Both the position numbers and the translations under genes were made by a program. Positions 42,417 through 51,813 of a stretch of DNA of 64,000 bases are shown here, one piece after another. The stretch lies in the NCBI GenBank assembly GCA_937915545.1, contig CALGIJ010000031.1, positions 1 to 64,000 of the forward strand, in the 5' to 3' direction. Under the pieces are notes generated by a model. That model was not told the origin of the DNA and did not search any database. It saw only the letters and a program-made list of their open reading frames with translations. Positions within the stretch are counted from its first letter, which is position 1. The number at the start of each line of letters is the position of its first letter. The stretch is from an uncultured Desulfobacterales bacterium (GTDB taxonomy: Bacteria; Desulfobacterota; Desulfobulbia; Desulfobulbales; Desulfocapsaceae).

Positions 42417-44444
42417 TCAGCCAATTGCCGCCAGGGCATCACGCCCGGCAAAGGTCACCAGGGTCTCGTGGAAGGTGGCGCCGCCGCCGAGGTCGGCGGC
42501 CTTCTGCGACGTCAGGTCGTTGACCCCCGGCGACTGTTCGCTCGGCCAGTAAATGCCCTCGGCGACAAGTACCCCGGGTCGGGTGATGTCGCTGACCCGT
42601 GCCACCCGGCTTGTCCTGCCGCGATGATTGACGAGCTCGACCAGCTCCCCCTCCGCCACCTGCCAGCGCCGTGCGTCGTCGGGATGGATGAAGACCTCGC
42701 CGCAGCGCCCCGGGTAACGCTCGCCGAAGGTACTGTTGAGCAGGTCATGGTGCGGCGGGGCGATGAGGCGCAGGGGATAGCGCGCCAGCAGGTCGGGATC
42801 TGCCCCTTCACCGGCCGGGGTCAGGCAGGGCACCACATGGTCCGGCCCACCTTTGCCGGCAAAGGAGAACCGGCCATCACCGCTGTCTTGCAGCACCCGG
42901 CCGTCGCCATGGCTGCGGGTGGAGTGGACCAACTCCCCGGCCATGACCCGCCCCAGGTCGAGGCCCGGCGGCAGGCCGCCGAGGTGGCGGAGAAAATCGC
43001 GTATGCGCTCCTCGCAGCTGTGACGAAAGGGCGGCTCGTCGAAGCCCATGCGCGCCGCCAGCTCGGCGAAGAGCTGGAAATTGCTCTTCGCCTCGCCCAG
43101 AGGCGGGATGACCGGCTGCGCCACGCCCATGTAGAAATGGCCATAGGCGGTATAAAGATCGAGGTTTTCCAGGAAGGTGGTGGCCGGGAGCAGCAGGTCG
43201 GCGTAACGGGCGGTGGCGCTCATCACCTGCTCGTGCACCACGGTGAAGAGATCGTCGCGACAGAGGCCGCGGCGCACCGCGCTGCCGTCGGGATTGGCGC
43301 TGGCCGGGTTGGCGTTGAAGACGAAGAGGCCCTTGAGCGGCGGGTGAAGGGTGGTCAGGGCATGGCCGAGGTGGATCATGTTGACCAGGCGAGTGGGCCC
43401 GGTCGCCAGCGATGGCCAGGTCAGCCTGTCGCGGCCGCCGGGAAAGGCCCCGGAAGAAAGCAGCACGCCGCGGCCGGCCCCGCCGGCAAAGAGGCCGAGG
43501 GCGCCGGCCAGGGCACAGATGAGGCGCACCGCCATGCCGCCGCGGCTGTGACGGCTGAGGCCGATGCCGATACGCACGAAGGTGCGCGGCGAGGCGGCCA
43601 GCAGGGCAGCCAGTTCAGCGATAGCCTGCCTGCTCACCCCGCTCTCCCTTTCAAGCCGCGACCACTGCAGGTCGGCGAGCACCTCTGCCATGGCCGCGAA
43701 GCCCTCGGTTTCTCTCTTCAGGGTATCCTGATCGACCAGCCCCTCGTCGACCAGCGCCTTGAGCACCCCCAGGGCCAGGGCCGGGTCGCCGCCCGGCAGC
43801 ACCGCGATATGCTGGTCGGCGGAACGTGCCGTGTCGTTACGGTAGGGGTCGATGACCAGCAGGCGGCCGCCGTTGCGACGGGCCGCCGCCACATGGGGCC
43901 AGAAATGGCAGTTGCTGACCTTGATGTTGATGCCCCAGGCGACAATCAGCTCCGCCTCGGCGGCGTTTTCCGGCGGACAGCCGGGAATGTCGCCGCACTG
44001 CAGCGCCCAGCCGGCGCTGGCGGCGGCAGAGCAGATGGTCTGATCGAGGCGCGAGGCGCCCAGGCGGTGAAAGAAGGGGAAGCCGGCGAAGCGGTTGGCC
44101 ATGCCCATATTGCCGGCATACGCATAGGGGAGGATGGCCTCGCCGCCGTGGCGGGCGATGATCTCGCCGAACCGCGTCACGATGATGTCGTAGGCCTCCT
44201 CCCAGGAGATGCGGCGAAACAGGCCCTGGCCCTTTTTACCAACGCGCAGCTGCGGGTAGAGGACCCGCTCCGGGCCGTAGAGCCGCTCCGGGTAGCGCCG
44301 CATCTTGCGGCAGATGACACCCCGGGTCACCGGGTGCTCGCGGTCGCCGCGCAGCTCGGTGACGCGCCCGTCTTCAACCACGGCGACCAGGCCGCAGCTG
44401 TCGGGGCAGTCGAGGGGACAGATGGTCTTGTGCAAGCTTATCAT
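42417..44444 (-). CDS. molybdopterin-dependent oxidoreductase (DMSO reductase family), cytoplasmic
   Basis: 675 aa. The N-terminal iron-sulfur site is Cys9-x3-Cys13-x3-Cys17 and Cys45, followed by the bis-MGD-binding core and a C-terminal dinucleotide-binding domain (LIAPPHHDLLNSTFGERYPG). A cysteine in DQTICSAAASAG is a candidate molybdenum ligand. No twin-arginine signal is present, so it works inside the cell. Substrate cannot be assigned. ATG 44444 follows GGAGGT. It is last in the minus-strand run after the AMP-forming ligase; no electron-transfer subunit adjoins it. Confidence 0.85.
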   Translation of the reverse strand: MISLHKTICPLDCPDSCGLVAVVEDGRVTELRGDREHPVTRGVICRKMRRYPERLYGPERVLYPQLRVGKKGQGLFRRISWEEAYDIIVTRFGEIIARHGGEAILPYAYAGNMGMANRFAGFPFFHRLGASRLDQTICSAAASAGWALQCGDIPGCPPENAAEAELIVAWGINIKVSNCHFWPHVAAARRNGGRLLVIDPYRNDTARSADQHIAVLPGGDPALALGVLKALVDEGLVDQDTLKRETEGFAAMAEVLADLQWSRLERESGVSRQAIAELAALLAASPRTFVRIGIGLSRHSRGGMAVRLICALAGALGLFAGGAGRGVLLSSGAFPGGRDRLTWPSLATGPTRLVNMIHLGHALTTLHPPLKGLFVFNANPASANPDGSAVRRGLCRDDLFTVVHEQVMSATARYADLLLPATTFLENLDLYTAYGHFYMGVAQPVIPPLGEAKSNFQLFAELAARMGFDEPPFRHSCEERIRDFLRHLGGLPPGLDLGRVMAGELVHSTRSHGDGRVLQDSGDGRFSFAGKGGPDHVVPCLTPAGEGADPDLLARYPLRLIAPPHHDLLNSTFGERYPGRCGEVFIHPDDARRWQVAEGELVELVNHRGRTSRVARVSDITRPGVLVAEGIYWPSEQSPGVNDLTSQKAADLGGGATFHETLVTFAGRDALAAIG

Positions 44445-44462
44445 GGACGAACCTCCGCGATA

Positions 44463-44483
44463 CTCCCCCGGAAATCGGGGGAG
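44463..44483. repeat. hairpin between ligase and oxidoreductase genes
   Basis: CTCCCCCG-GAAAT-CGGGGGAG: an 8-bp perfect stem with 5-base loop, within the 80-bp gap. A second small stem (CGGGG-AAAG-CCCCG) lies at 44507-44520. They could attenuate or protect the transcript. Confidence 0.45.
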
Positions 44484-44524
44484 GGAAAGGGGACTGCCGA
44501 CTCTATCGGGGAAAGCCCCGCCTG

Positions 44525-46222
44525 CTAGCCAACCATGGCGGTGCCGTGATAGAGGTAGCGCTTGATCTTGTGGGTAGCGGTCTTGATGAAGGGGTCGCGG
44601 CGCTCGAAGACGCGGGTCAGCCGCGAGGCCTTGGGCAGCTGCTCGTTGACCTCGCTGCGCAGGGATTCCAGGAGGCCTTCGATATAGGTGCGGCGGTCGA
44701 TGCGCGAGCCGCCGGCGGTCTGTTCGTCGACGAACTCGTAGTCGGGGTAGACCCAGGCCTCCACCTGGCCATGGTTCTCCAGCACCAGGCTCTCGGTGAC
44801 CCACGGGTAGGTGTTGATCTTGTGCTCGATGGCCTCGGGGTAGACGTTCTCGCCGCTGGGGAGGACGATGACGTTCTTGGAGCGCCCGCGCACGTGGAGG
44901 TTGCCGGCCTTGTCAAAGACGCCGAGATCGCCGGTGGACAGCCAGCCGTCGGCGGAGAGCACCGCCGCGGTGGCCTCCGGGTCGTTATGGTAGCCGCGCA
45001 TGACGTTGGCCCCGCAGACGGTGATCTCGCCGATGCCGCTGGCCGGGTCGGGGTCGACGATCTTCACCTGCACCCCGGGGATCGGTTTACCGGTGGAGCC
45101 GATGGCGATGGTGCGATCCCCAAACGGCCCGCCGGCGATGAGCGGCGCAGACTCGGTCATGCCGTAGCCGATGAGGTAGGGGAAGCGTGCCTCGTGGAGA
45201 AAGCGCTCCACCTCCGGGTTGAGGGCGGCGCCGCCCACGCCCATGAGCTGCAGCTGGCCACCGAAGAAGGCGATCAGCTTGGCGCCGATCTTGCGGAAGA
45301 TAAGCTTCCTGGTCGGCCCGAACTTGCACAGCATGCCCAGCACCCGGCTCTTCTCGAGCTGCGGCAGGACGCGCTTCTTGTAGATCTTTTCCAGCACCAG
45401 GGGCACGGCGAAAATGACCTTCGGCTTTTCATGTTCGCAGAGCTTCTGCAGGATGGCCGGGGTCGGGCTCTTGCCGGCGTAGGCGATGCGCCCGCCGAGG
45501 AGCAGCGGCAGGATGAAGCCGCAGGTGAACTCGTAGGTATGCGACATGGGCAGGATCGACAGCCATGTCGTGCCGGGACTGATGGCCATCAGGCTCGAGG
45601 CGGCGTAAGCGTTGGCGGTGAGATTCTTGTGGGAGAGCACCACCGCCTTGGAGAACCCCGAAGTGCCGGAGGTATAGAGGATGGAGGCCGGGTCGTCCTC
45701 GGCCACCTCGGGCAAGGGCGGGGGCTCGGCGTCCTGCCGGAACCGTTCGAGGGCCTCGTCGACGTAGCGTGACATGGGGACCACCTCCGGCCCGGCAAGG
45801 TCGGCGGCGGCGTCGTCAAGGGTGACGATGCGGCCATACATCTCGGCGCGCAGCTCGTAGATCTTCTCGATCTGCTTCTGGGTGACGAACAGGGCCTTGA
45901 CCTTCATCTCGCCGAGGATGTGATGTACATCGCTTTCCGGCAGGTCGGGGAGGATGGGCACGGCGATCGCGCCGATGCGCACGATGGCCAGGTAGGCGGT
46001 GCCCCAGTTGGGGGAGTTCTCCCCAAGCAGGGCGACGCGGTCGCCCTTGACGATACCTTCGGCGAGAAAACGGGCGGCCAGGGCGAGGACGCGCTCGCGG
46101 AAGTCGCCGTAGGACAGTGGCGTCTCCATGGCCATGCCGATCGCCGGGGTATCGCGATACTTGGAGCAACTGGCGTCAAGGACATAGTTCAGGGTCATGG
46201 CGACCTTGGCGACCGCATCCAT
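44525..46222 (-). CDS. AMP-forming acyl-CoA synthetase/ligase
   Basis: A 565-aa ANL-superfamily enzyme with the phosphate loop YTSGTSGFSKAVVLSHKN, YGMTESAPLIAGG, STGDLGVFDKAGNLHVRGRSKNVI and the C-terminal catalytic lysine region KTATHKIKRYLY. It activates a carboxylic acid, probably a long-chain fatty acid, to the acyl-adenylate and then the CoA thioester. It is 44 bp downstream of a single-domain response regulator gene. Confidence 0.9.
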   Translation of the reverse strand: MDAVAKVAMTLNYVLDASCSKYRDTPAIGMAMETPLSYGDFRERVLALAARFLAEGIVKGDRVALLGENSPNWGTAYLAIVRIGAIAVPILPDLPESDVHHILGEMKVKALFVTQKQIEKIYELRAEMYGRIVTLDDAAADLAGPEVVPMSRYVDEALERFRQDAEPPPLPEVAEDDPASILYTSGTSGFSKAVVLSHKNLTANAYAASSLMAISPGTTWLSILPMSHTYEFTCGFILPLLLGGRIAYAGKSPTPAILQKLCEHEKPKVIFAVPLVLEKIYKKRVLPQLEKSRVLGMLCKFGPTRKLIFRKIGAKLIAFFGGQLQLMGVGGAALNPEVERFLHEARFPYLIGYGMTESAPLIAGGPFGDRTIAIGSTGKPIPGVQVKIVDPDPASGIGEITVCGANVMRGYHNDPEATAAVLSADGWLSTGDLGVFDKAGNLHVRGRSKNVIVLPSGENVYPEAIEHKINTYPWVTESLVLENHGQVEAWVYPDYEFVDEQTAGGSRIDRRTYIEGLLESLRSEVNEQLPKASRLTRVFERRDPFIKTATHKIKRYLYHGTAMVG

Positions 46223-46266
46223 TTTCCACCTCTTTTCTGCGCCGGTTGCCCGGGATGACCTTGACG

Positions 46267-46665
46267 TTATCGGTCGCGCCCTTCCGCCCCCTCGGCGAGC
46301 AGGTTCTCCACCGCATCGACGATTTCGTCAACGGTGAAGGGTTTGGCCAGGGTGACCACCCTGTCGAGATAGCCGGCGACAGTGAGATAGCGCTCCTTGG
46401 AGATGGCCCCGCCGCCGGAAATGGCGACGAAGGGGAGGTCGGGAAAATCCTCGCGCAGGTCGAGGATGGTCTGCAGACCGTCCTTGCCCGGCATGACGAT
46501 ATCGGTGATCACCAGGTCGCAGGGGTTCTGCCGGAACAGGCCCACCCCCTCGACGCCGTTGCTGGCGAGGAGCACCTCGTAGCCCTCGCCCTCGAAGATC
46601 CGCCGCAGCAGGTCGAGGGCCGAAGGTTCGTCATCGATTATGAGAATCCGCTGTGATTTCTGCAT
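46267..46665 (-). CDS. single-domain response regulator
   Basis: A 132-aa CheY-like receiver only: RILIIDDEPSALDL, phospho-acceptor in LVITDIVMPGKDG, and LAKPFTVDEIV with the conserved Lys. It has no output domain, so it works by protein contact or as a phospho-relay step. ATG 46665. A longer open frame upstream overlaps dnaE2 and is a shadow. Confidence 0.88.
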   Translation of the reverse strand: MQKSQRILIIDDEPSALDLLRRIFEGEGYEVLLASNGVEGVGLFRQNPCDLVITDIVMPGKDGLQTILDLREDFPDLPFVAISGGGAISKERYLTVAGYLDRVVTLAKPFTVDEIVDAVENLLAEGAEGRDR

Positions 46666-46738
46666 CCGTTGTCGTTCTACCGGCCGAGACTCGGCAGCTT
46701 GCTTTATACGCTGTTTCGCGACATTTTCAAACAAGATT

Positions 46739-49723
46739 TCATCGCCCCAGCAGTCGCAGGGCATCGACGGTAACCGTGAGGGCGCCGTAGTCCTCCTCCA
46801 CCAGGCCGGTAAGGAGATAGCCGCGCCCGGAGCGGAGGAGATGGGCGTGACGGCGGTAGGTCTCGGGAAAGAAGGTGGTCTCGACCTGGCCACTCTCATC
46901 CTCGAAGGTGAGGAACTCCATGGTCTCGCCGCCCCGCGTCGACACCAGCTTGCCGGTGAGCAGCCACACGGCGAGGCGCACCCGCCGCCCGACATGGGCC
47001 GGCAGCTCGGCCACCGTCTCCAGCCTTCCCCGCGGCCGCTCGAGGAAGCGCAGGGGGTGGCCGTCGCAGAGAAAGCCGAGCACGGCGAACTCGCGCCGCG
47101 CCACCGCGAGCGGTTCGGGCGCGGGCAAGGGCGGGGGCGGCGGCAGGCGCGGGGCGAAGAGGGCCGGGCGGCGGCCGTCGTCGCACTGCCGCCGGTAGCT
47201 CGCCCACTGCCAGAGCTGCATGGCGCGGTTGGCACCGGCGGCGAGGCCGTCGAGGGCGCCGCAGTGGATCAGCGCCTCGGCCTCGTTTTCGGCCGGGCGG
47301 GTACGGTGCAGGAAATCGGCGACATCGGCGAAGGGGCGCTCTTTGCGGGCGGCGAGGAGGCCGTCGACGAAGGCCGTGGAGAGCCCGCCGACCGCGCTCA
47401 GCCCGACGCGCAGCGCCAGCTCCTCCGCCGACCAGGCGCGGCGGCTGTGGCGGACGTCCGGAGGCAGGATGGCCAGGCCGAGCCGCCGCGCCTCGGAGAC
47501 ATAGGCGAAGGTCGAGTAGTAGCCGCCGCCGTTGGCGATCACCGCCGCCATGAACTCCGCCGGGTAGTGCCGCTTGAGGTAGGCCGCCTGGAACGACACC
47601 CGGGCGTAGGAGGCCGAGTGCGGCTTGCAGAAGGAGTAGCCGTCGAAACTCTCGATCATCCGCCACATCTCGGCGGCGGCCGTCTCCGCCACCTGGCGCC
47701 TGGCGCAGCCGGCAAAGAACATCTCCCGGTACTGTGCCAGCCGGCGCGCCTTGTCCTTCTTGGCCATGACCTTGCGCAGGCCGTCGCCCTCGGCCGGGGT
47801 GAAGCCGGCCAGGGCCACCGCCACCTTGGTGACGTCCTCCTGGTAGACCATGAGGCCGAAGGTCTCGTCGAGGATATCGCCCTGCTGCGGACAGAAGGGC
47901 TGCCAGGCGCCACCGCGCAGACGGCGCACGTACTCGCGCACGAACTCGTTGGCCGCCGGGCGGATGATCGACGACTGGATGACCAGCTGCTCGAAGTCGC
48001 CGCTGCCCGCCTTTTTCTCCAGCAGGCGCATCGCCGGGCTCTCGATATAGAAGCAGCCCATGGTCTCCCCCCGGGCGACGGTGAGGCGGGTGGCGGCGTC
48101 GTCCTCGGGCTGCCAGGTGTCGCCAGCGAAGCGGCGCCGTTGCGGCGTGATGGCGGCGATGGCGTCGCGGATCACCCCGAGGCTGCGGTTGCCGAGGAGG
48201 TCGATCTTGACCAGCCCGGCCTCCTCGACGCCGTCCTTTTCCCACTGCAAGACCGGCACCCCCTTGGCGGCCCGCTGCAGCGGCGCGTAGGCGTCGATCG
48301 GCCGCGGGGTGATCACCACCCCGCCGGGATGTACCGAGAGGTGGCGCGGCACGCCGAGCAGCTTCTCGGCCAGGAGGAGCACCTCCGGCCAGGGCGGCGA
48401 GAGGTCCTGGTCCCTGAAGGTCGGCAGGGCGGCGAGGCTCTCGCCGAGGCCCCTGCCGCCGTGCATCCAGGGGATGCGCCGGGTCAGCTCGCCGATCTCG
48501 TGGCCGGGCAGGCCATAGGCCTTGGCGGTCTCGCGGATGGCCATGCGCGGCTGGAAGAAGACATGGTTGCAGACCATGGCGGCGTGGCCGGGAAAGTCGG
48601 CGAAGACCTCGGCCAGCACCTCGTCGCGCTCGTCCCAGGCGAAGTCGATGTCGATGTCCGGCGGGTCGGTGCGGCCGGGGTTGAGGAAGCGCTCGAAGTA
48701 GAGGTTGTATTTGATCGGGCAGACGTTGGTGATCTCCAGACAGTAGGCAACCAGCGAGGCCGCCCCGGAGCCGCGCCCGCACACCGGCCGCCGGCGGCGG
48801 CTGCCGTCCGGGGCCAGGCGATGGACGATATCGCGCACCACCAGGAAGTAGGAGGAAAAGCCCATGGCGGCGATGGTGCGCAGCTCGTGCTCGAGCCGCT
48901 CCACCACCGGCTCGCCGAGGTCGTCGCCATAGCGCCGCCGCGCCCCGGCATAGGCGGCCTGGCGCAGGGCCGGGGTGGCCTGGAGGCTGTCGCCGCCCCG
49001 CCACGGCGGCATGACCACGCCGAAGCGGGGGCCGGTGAAGGGGCACAGGGCGGCGATCTTCTCCGTCTCCGCCACCGCCTCCGGCCAGATGGCGAGGCTG
49101 TGGCGGTAGCTGGAGGCCTCCTGCAGGGCCTGCGGCGCCAGGCGACGCCGCGCCTCGCCGATGGTCAGGCGATGGCGGATGGCGGCCAGCAGCGCGGCGA
49201 GCGGGGCCTCGCCCTCCTCGGCGAGGTCGCTGTCGGCGGTGGCGACGGTGGCGATGTCGTGGCGCTGCGCGAAGAGGCGCAACTGACGGGCGGCTGCGCC
49301 GGGCAGGGGGCCGAGATCGGCGGCCACGCAAAGCCCCAGGCGGCGATAGTGGGCGAGGAGCTCCTCGTCGCGGCAGAGGAGGAAGAGCCCGGCGGCAAGG
49401 GGCGGCACCTCGGCCGCCAGGTCGAAGCCAGGCTGGCAATGGCGGCGGGTGAGGAGGCGGCAGAGGTTGGCATAGCCCTCGTCGTCGCGCACCAGGCAGG
49501 CGACCAGCCGCTCACAGCCCGGCTGCGACACCTCCGCCCCGACCACCGGCCGCAGCCCCTCCTCGTCGCAGGCGCGCAGAAAGGCCCACAGGCCGCAGAG
49601 GTTGTCGCGGTCGGTCAGGGCCAGGCCAGGGTAACCCAGCTGCCGCGCCCGCCGGCAGAGCTGGCGTGGCGAAGCCGTCCCCTGGAGCAGCGAGTAATGG
49701 GAGCGGACGCGCAGGGGGAACAC
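46739..49723 (-). CDS. dnaE2: error-prone DNA polymerase III alpha subunit (DnaE2)
   Basis: A 994-aa C-family polymerase of DnaE2 length. PHP domain at the start (VRSHYSLLQGTASP), polymerase palm with PDIDIDFAWDERDEV and VKIDLLGNRSLG (third catalytic Asp), fingers ETMGCFYIESPAMR, and a C-terminal OB domain. DnaE2 works with ImuB in SOS-induced translesion synthesis. The start is GTG 49723, 3 bp from the stop of the ImuB-like gene. LexA is encoded at the head of this run. Confidence 0.92.
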   Translation of the reverse strand: MFPLRVRSHYSLLQGTASPRQLCRRARQLGYPGLALTDRDNLCGLWAFLRACDEEGLRPVVGAEVSQPGCERLVACLVRDDEGYANLCRLLTRRHCQPGFDLAAEVPPLAAGLFLLCRDEELLAHYRRLGLCVAADLGPLPGAAARQLRLFAQRHDIATVATADSDLAEEGEAPLAALLAAIRHRLTIGEARRRLAPQALQEASSYRHSLAIWPEAVAETEKIAALCPFTGPRFGVVMPPWRGGDSLQATPALRQAAYAGARRRYGDDLGEPVVERLEHELRTIAAMGFSSYFLVVRDIVHRLAPDGSRRRRPVCGRGSGAASLVAYCLEITNVCPIKYNLYFERFLNPGRTDPPDIDIDFAWDERDEVLAEVFADFPGHAAMVCNHVFFQPRMAIRETAKAYGLPGHEIGELTRRIPWMHGGRGLGESLAALPTFRDQDLSPPWPEVLLLAEKLLGVPRHLSVHPGGVVITPRPIDAYAPLQRAAKGVPVLQWEKDGVEEAGLVKIDLLGNRSLGVIRDAIAAITPQRRRFAGDTWQPEDDAATRLTVARGETMGCFYIESPAMRLLEKKAGSGDFEQLVIQSSIIRPAANEFVREYVRRLRGGAWQPFCPQQGDILDETFGLMVYQEDVTKVAVALAGFTPAEGDGLRKVMAKKDKARRLAQYREMFFAGCARRQVAETAAAEMWRMIESFDGYSFCKPHSASYARVSFQAAYLKRHYPAEFMAAVIANGGGYYSTFAYVSEARRLGLAILPPDVRHSRRAWSAEELALRVGLSAVGGLSTAFVDGLLAARKERPFADVADFLHRTRPAENEAEALIHCGALDGLAAGANRAMQLWQWASYRRQCDDGRRPALFAPRLPPPPPLPAPEPLAVARREFAVLGFLCDGHPLRFLERPRGRLETVAELPAHVGRRVRLAVWLLTGKLVSTRGGETMEFLTFEDESGQVETTFFPETYRRHAHLLRSGRGYLLTGLVEEDYGALTVTVDALRLLGR

Positions 49724-49726
49724 CCC

Positions 49727-50932
49727 TCACCCCCCGCCGGCCAGCCCCTGGCGGCCAATGCCCACCAATCCCTGGCGATAGCGCTGGCGCAGGGTGTCGA
49801 TGGCGCCCTGCAGCCGCTGCGCGCGCAGCGGCCCTGCGGCGCACTCGGGGAAGAGCGGCAGCTGCGGCGAGCGGGGCTGGAGGCGGTCGCAGAGGAGGGT
49901 GCAGGCGCGTAGCCGGGTGCGCCGTGTCCAGGCGCGCTCCAGGGCCTCGACGGCCAGCTGGCGCAGGTGGAGGTCGCCGGCGGCGCCGGTGCGGCACAGG
50001 GCCTGCCGGCTCGCCTCGCTGCCGTCGGCGTAGCCAAGGCGCAGGGTGAGGCGGCGGCAGACCAGCTGGCGGCCGCGCAGAACCGCCCCGGCTTCGTCAG
50101 CGAGGGCGAAGAGCCGCGTCCGCACCTCGTCGCGGTCATTGCTGTCGTCAGCGAAGAGATGCTGGAACGAGAGGGTCTCCGGGCCCTTTCCGGCGGGGCG
50201 CAAGGGCTCGTCGTCGATGCCGCGGCTGACCGCGTGGAGATAGTGGCAGCGGGGGCCGAAGGCCACCAGCAGCTGCTGCGTCGACAGCCTGGCCAGGGCG
50301 CCGACGGTGGTCAAGGAGTAGGCCTCGAGCAGCTGCCGCTCCCGCGTCGCCAGGCCGGGCAGCAGGGTCACCGGCAGGGGGGCGAGGAAGTCCTCCTCCT
50401 CCCCCGGGGCAACAATATACTCGCCCACCGGCTTGACCAGCCGCGACGCCACCTTGGCCACCACCTTGCCGCTGCCCAGGGTCCAGATGGGGTCGATGCC
50501 GAGGGCGGCGCGGGTGCGGCGCCGCACCCGCCAGCCGATATCCACCGCCGGCCCGTGCAGGCGGTGGGTGCCGGTGACGTCGACGAAGAAGTGGCCATCG
50601 ACCCGCCCCGCCTCGATCAGCGGCGAGTAGCCCTGCAACTCGCGGAAAAAGGAGCGCATCGCCCGGGCGTAGAGCTCGGGGCGCGGCGGCAGCAAGGCCG
50701 CCCGCGGGCAGAGCCGCGTCGCCCGGCGCAGCGGCATGCCCTTGCGCACCCCCTCGCCATAGGCCTCCTCGCTCATGTCGTAGACCACCGCCCGCGCCGC
50801 CCCCAGCGGGGCGACGAGCAGCGGCCGACGGCTCAGGGAGCTGTCGGCGACCCGCTCGACGGCCACCGCGAAATCGGCGACGTTGAAGTGCAGCACCGCC
50901 CGCTCCCGGGTGCCGGGAAAGGACGCGCTCAT
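49727..50932 (-). CDS. Y-family polymerase-like protein with degenerate active site (ImuB/DinB-like)
   Basis: 401 aa with the Y-family palm, thumb and little-finger layout: AVLHFNVADFAVAVERVADSS, YSPLIEAGRVDGHFFVDVTG, LGSGKVVAKVASRLVKP, SFQHLFADDSNDRDEV. Where active DinB has HIDMDAFFASVE this has HFNVADFAVAVE, so the first catalytic Asp is Asn. The SIDE motif is RVDG, so the Glu is lost. This matches the inactive scaffold protein ImuB. A clamp-binding peptide, QLPLF, is present at about 357-361. The start ATG overlaps the DUF72 stop (ATGA). Confidence 0.85.
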   Translation of the reverse strand: MSASFPGTRERAVLHFNVADFAVAVERVADSSLSRRPLLVAPLGAARAVVYDMSEEAYGEGVRKGMPLRRATRLCPRAALLPPRPELYARAMRSFFRELQGYSPLIEAGRVDGHFFVDVTGTHRLHGPAVDIGWRVRRRTRAALGIDPIWTLGSGKVVAKVASRLVKPVGEYIVAPGEEEDFLAPLPVTLLPGLATRERQLLEAYSLTTVGALARLSTQQLLVAFGPRCHYLHAVSRGIDDEPLRPAGKGPETLSFQHLFADDSNDRDEVRTRLFALADEAGAVLRGRQLVCRRLTLRLGYADGSEASRQALCRTGAAGDLHLRQLAVEALERAWTRRTRLRACTLLCDRLQPRSPQLPLFPECAAGPLRAQRLQGAIDTLRQRYRQGLVGIGRQGLAGGG

Positions 50933-51813
50933 CGCCCGGCACCCCAGCGGCGGGCCAGGCAGAGGGCCATCTGCGCCCCGTTGCGCGGCGCCTGGGCGCG
51001 CACGTGGTTGTTGAAGACGATGATCCCCGAGGCGGCGGCGCTCAAGGCCGGCATGTGGGCGGCGCACCAGGCGTCGAGCTCCTCGGCGCTGTAGTCGTAG
51101 TTGAACTTCTTCTGCATGTTGCCGGAGCGCCAGCCCTCGAGGTTACGGCCATGGAAGCGGGCATAGAAGAGGTCGGGGTTGGTGACCACGTCGAGGGGCG
51201 GGAAGAGGCCGGGCAGGGCCGGCGCATCCACCGTCACCAGGGTGACGCGGCGGCGCGAGAGCTCGGCGAACACCGGGTCCACCGCCCAGGAGCGGTGCCG
51301 GAACTCCACCGCCGTCGGCAGCCCCTCGAGGCCGTCGAGCAGGGCGGCGAGGTAGGTGCGGTTGGCGACGCTGCGCTCGAACTCCGGCGGCAGCTGCACC
51401 AGCACCGCCACCAGCCGCTCCCCGAGAGGGGCGATGCCCTGGCGATAGAGGGCCAGCTGCTGCTGCCAGCGCTCGTCGCGCTCATGGGTCATGGTGCGGG
51501 TCAGCTTGGCGGCAAAGCGCAGATGGGGCGGGGCGGCGGCGACCATGCGCGCCAGGGACTCGGCCCGCGCCATCTGATACCAGGTGTAGTTGAGCTCGAC
51601 CACCGAGAAGGAGCGCCCGTAAAGGCCGAGCATGGCGGCGCTCTTCGTCCCCGGCGGGTAGAAGCCGCCGTCGATCCACTCGCTGTAGGAGTAGCCGCAG
51701 GTGCCGACCAGAACCGGGCACAGGGCGGCGGGGCGGCCCTCTGCCGCTCCACGCCGTACCTCGACCCGCGCCGGTGCGGCGGGCTCACAGCCGCTGGCCG
51801 TCGAACTCGGCAT
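50929..51813 (-). CDS. DUF72 family protein in the SOS cassette
   Basis: 294 aa: VLVGTCGYSYSEWIDGGFYPPG, FSVVELNYTWYQMA, VLVQLPPEFERS, AVEFRHRSWAVD and VFNNHVRAQAPRNGAQM are DUF72 hallmarks (TIM-barrel fold, unknown activity). It lies between lexA and the ImuB-like gene, overlapping the first by 29 bp and the second by 4 bp, so it must be co-regulated with them. In the classical lexA-imuA-imuB-dnaE2 cassette this position is held by the RecA-like imuA. A role in DNA damage response is inferred from position. Confidence 0.85.
   Translation of the reverse strand: MPSSTASGCEPAAPARVEVRRGAAEGRPAALCPVLVGTCGYSYSEWIDGGFYPPGTKSAAMLGLYGRSFSVVELNYTWYQMARAESLARMVAAAPPHLRFAAKLTRTMTHERDERWQQQLALYRQGIAPLGERLVAVLVQLPPEFERSVANRTYLAALLDGLEGLPTAVEFRHRSWAVDPVFAELSRRRVTLVTVDAPALPGLFPPLDVVTNPDLFYARFHGRNLEGWRSGNMQKKFNYDYSAEELDAWCAAHMPALSAAASGIIVFNNHVRAQAPRNGAQMALCLARRWGAGR

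Noticed and set aside
42138..44528. Plus-strand open frame of about 796 codons opposite the molybdoenzyme gene
   Set aside because: Shadow of a GC-rich gene; the real strand has the iron-sulfur and cofactor-binding motifs.
46640..49912. Plus-strand open frame of about 1090 codons opposite dnaE2
   Set aside because: It is antisense to a gene with complete DnaE2 motifs, has a Gly/Arg/Glu-rich composition typical of GC-rich shadow frames, and no recognisable domain.
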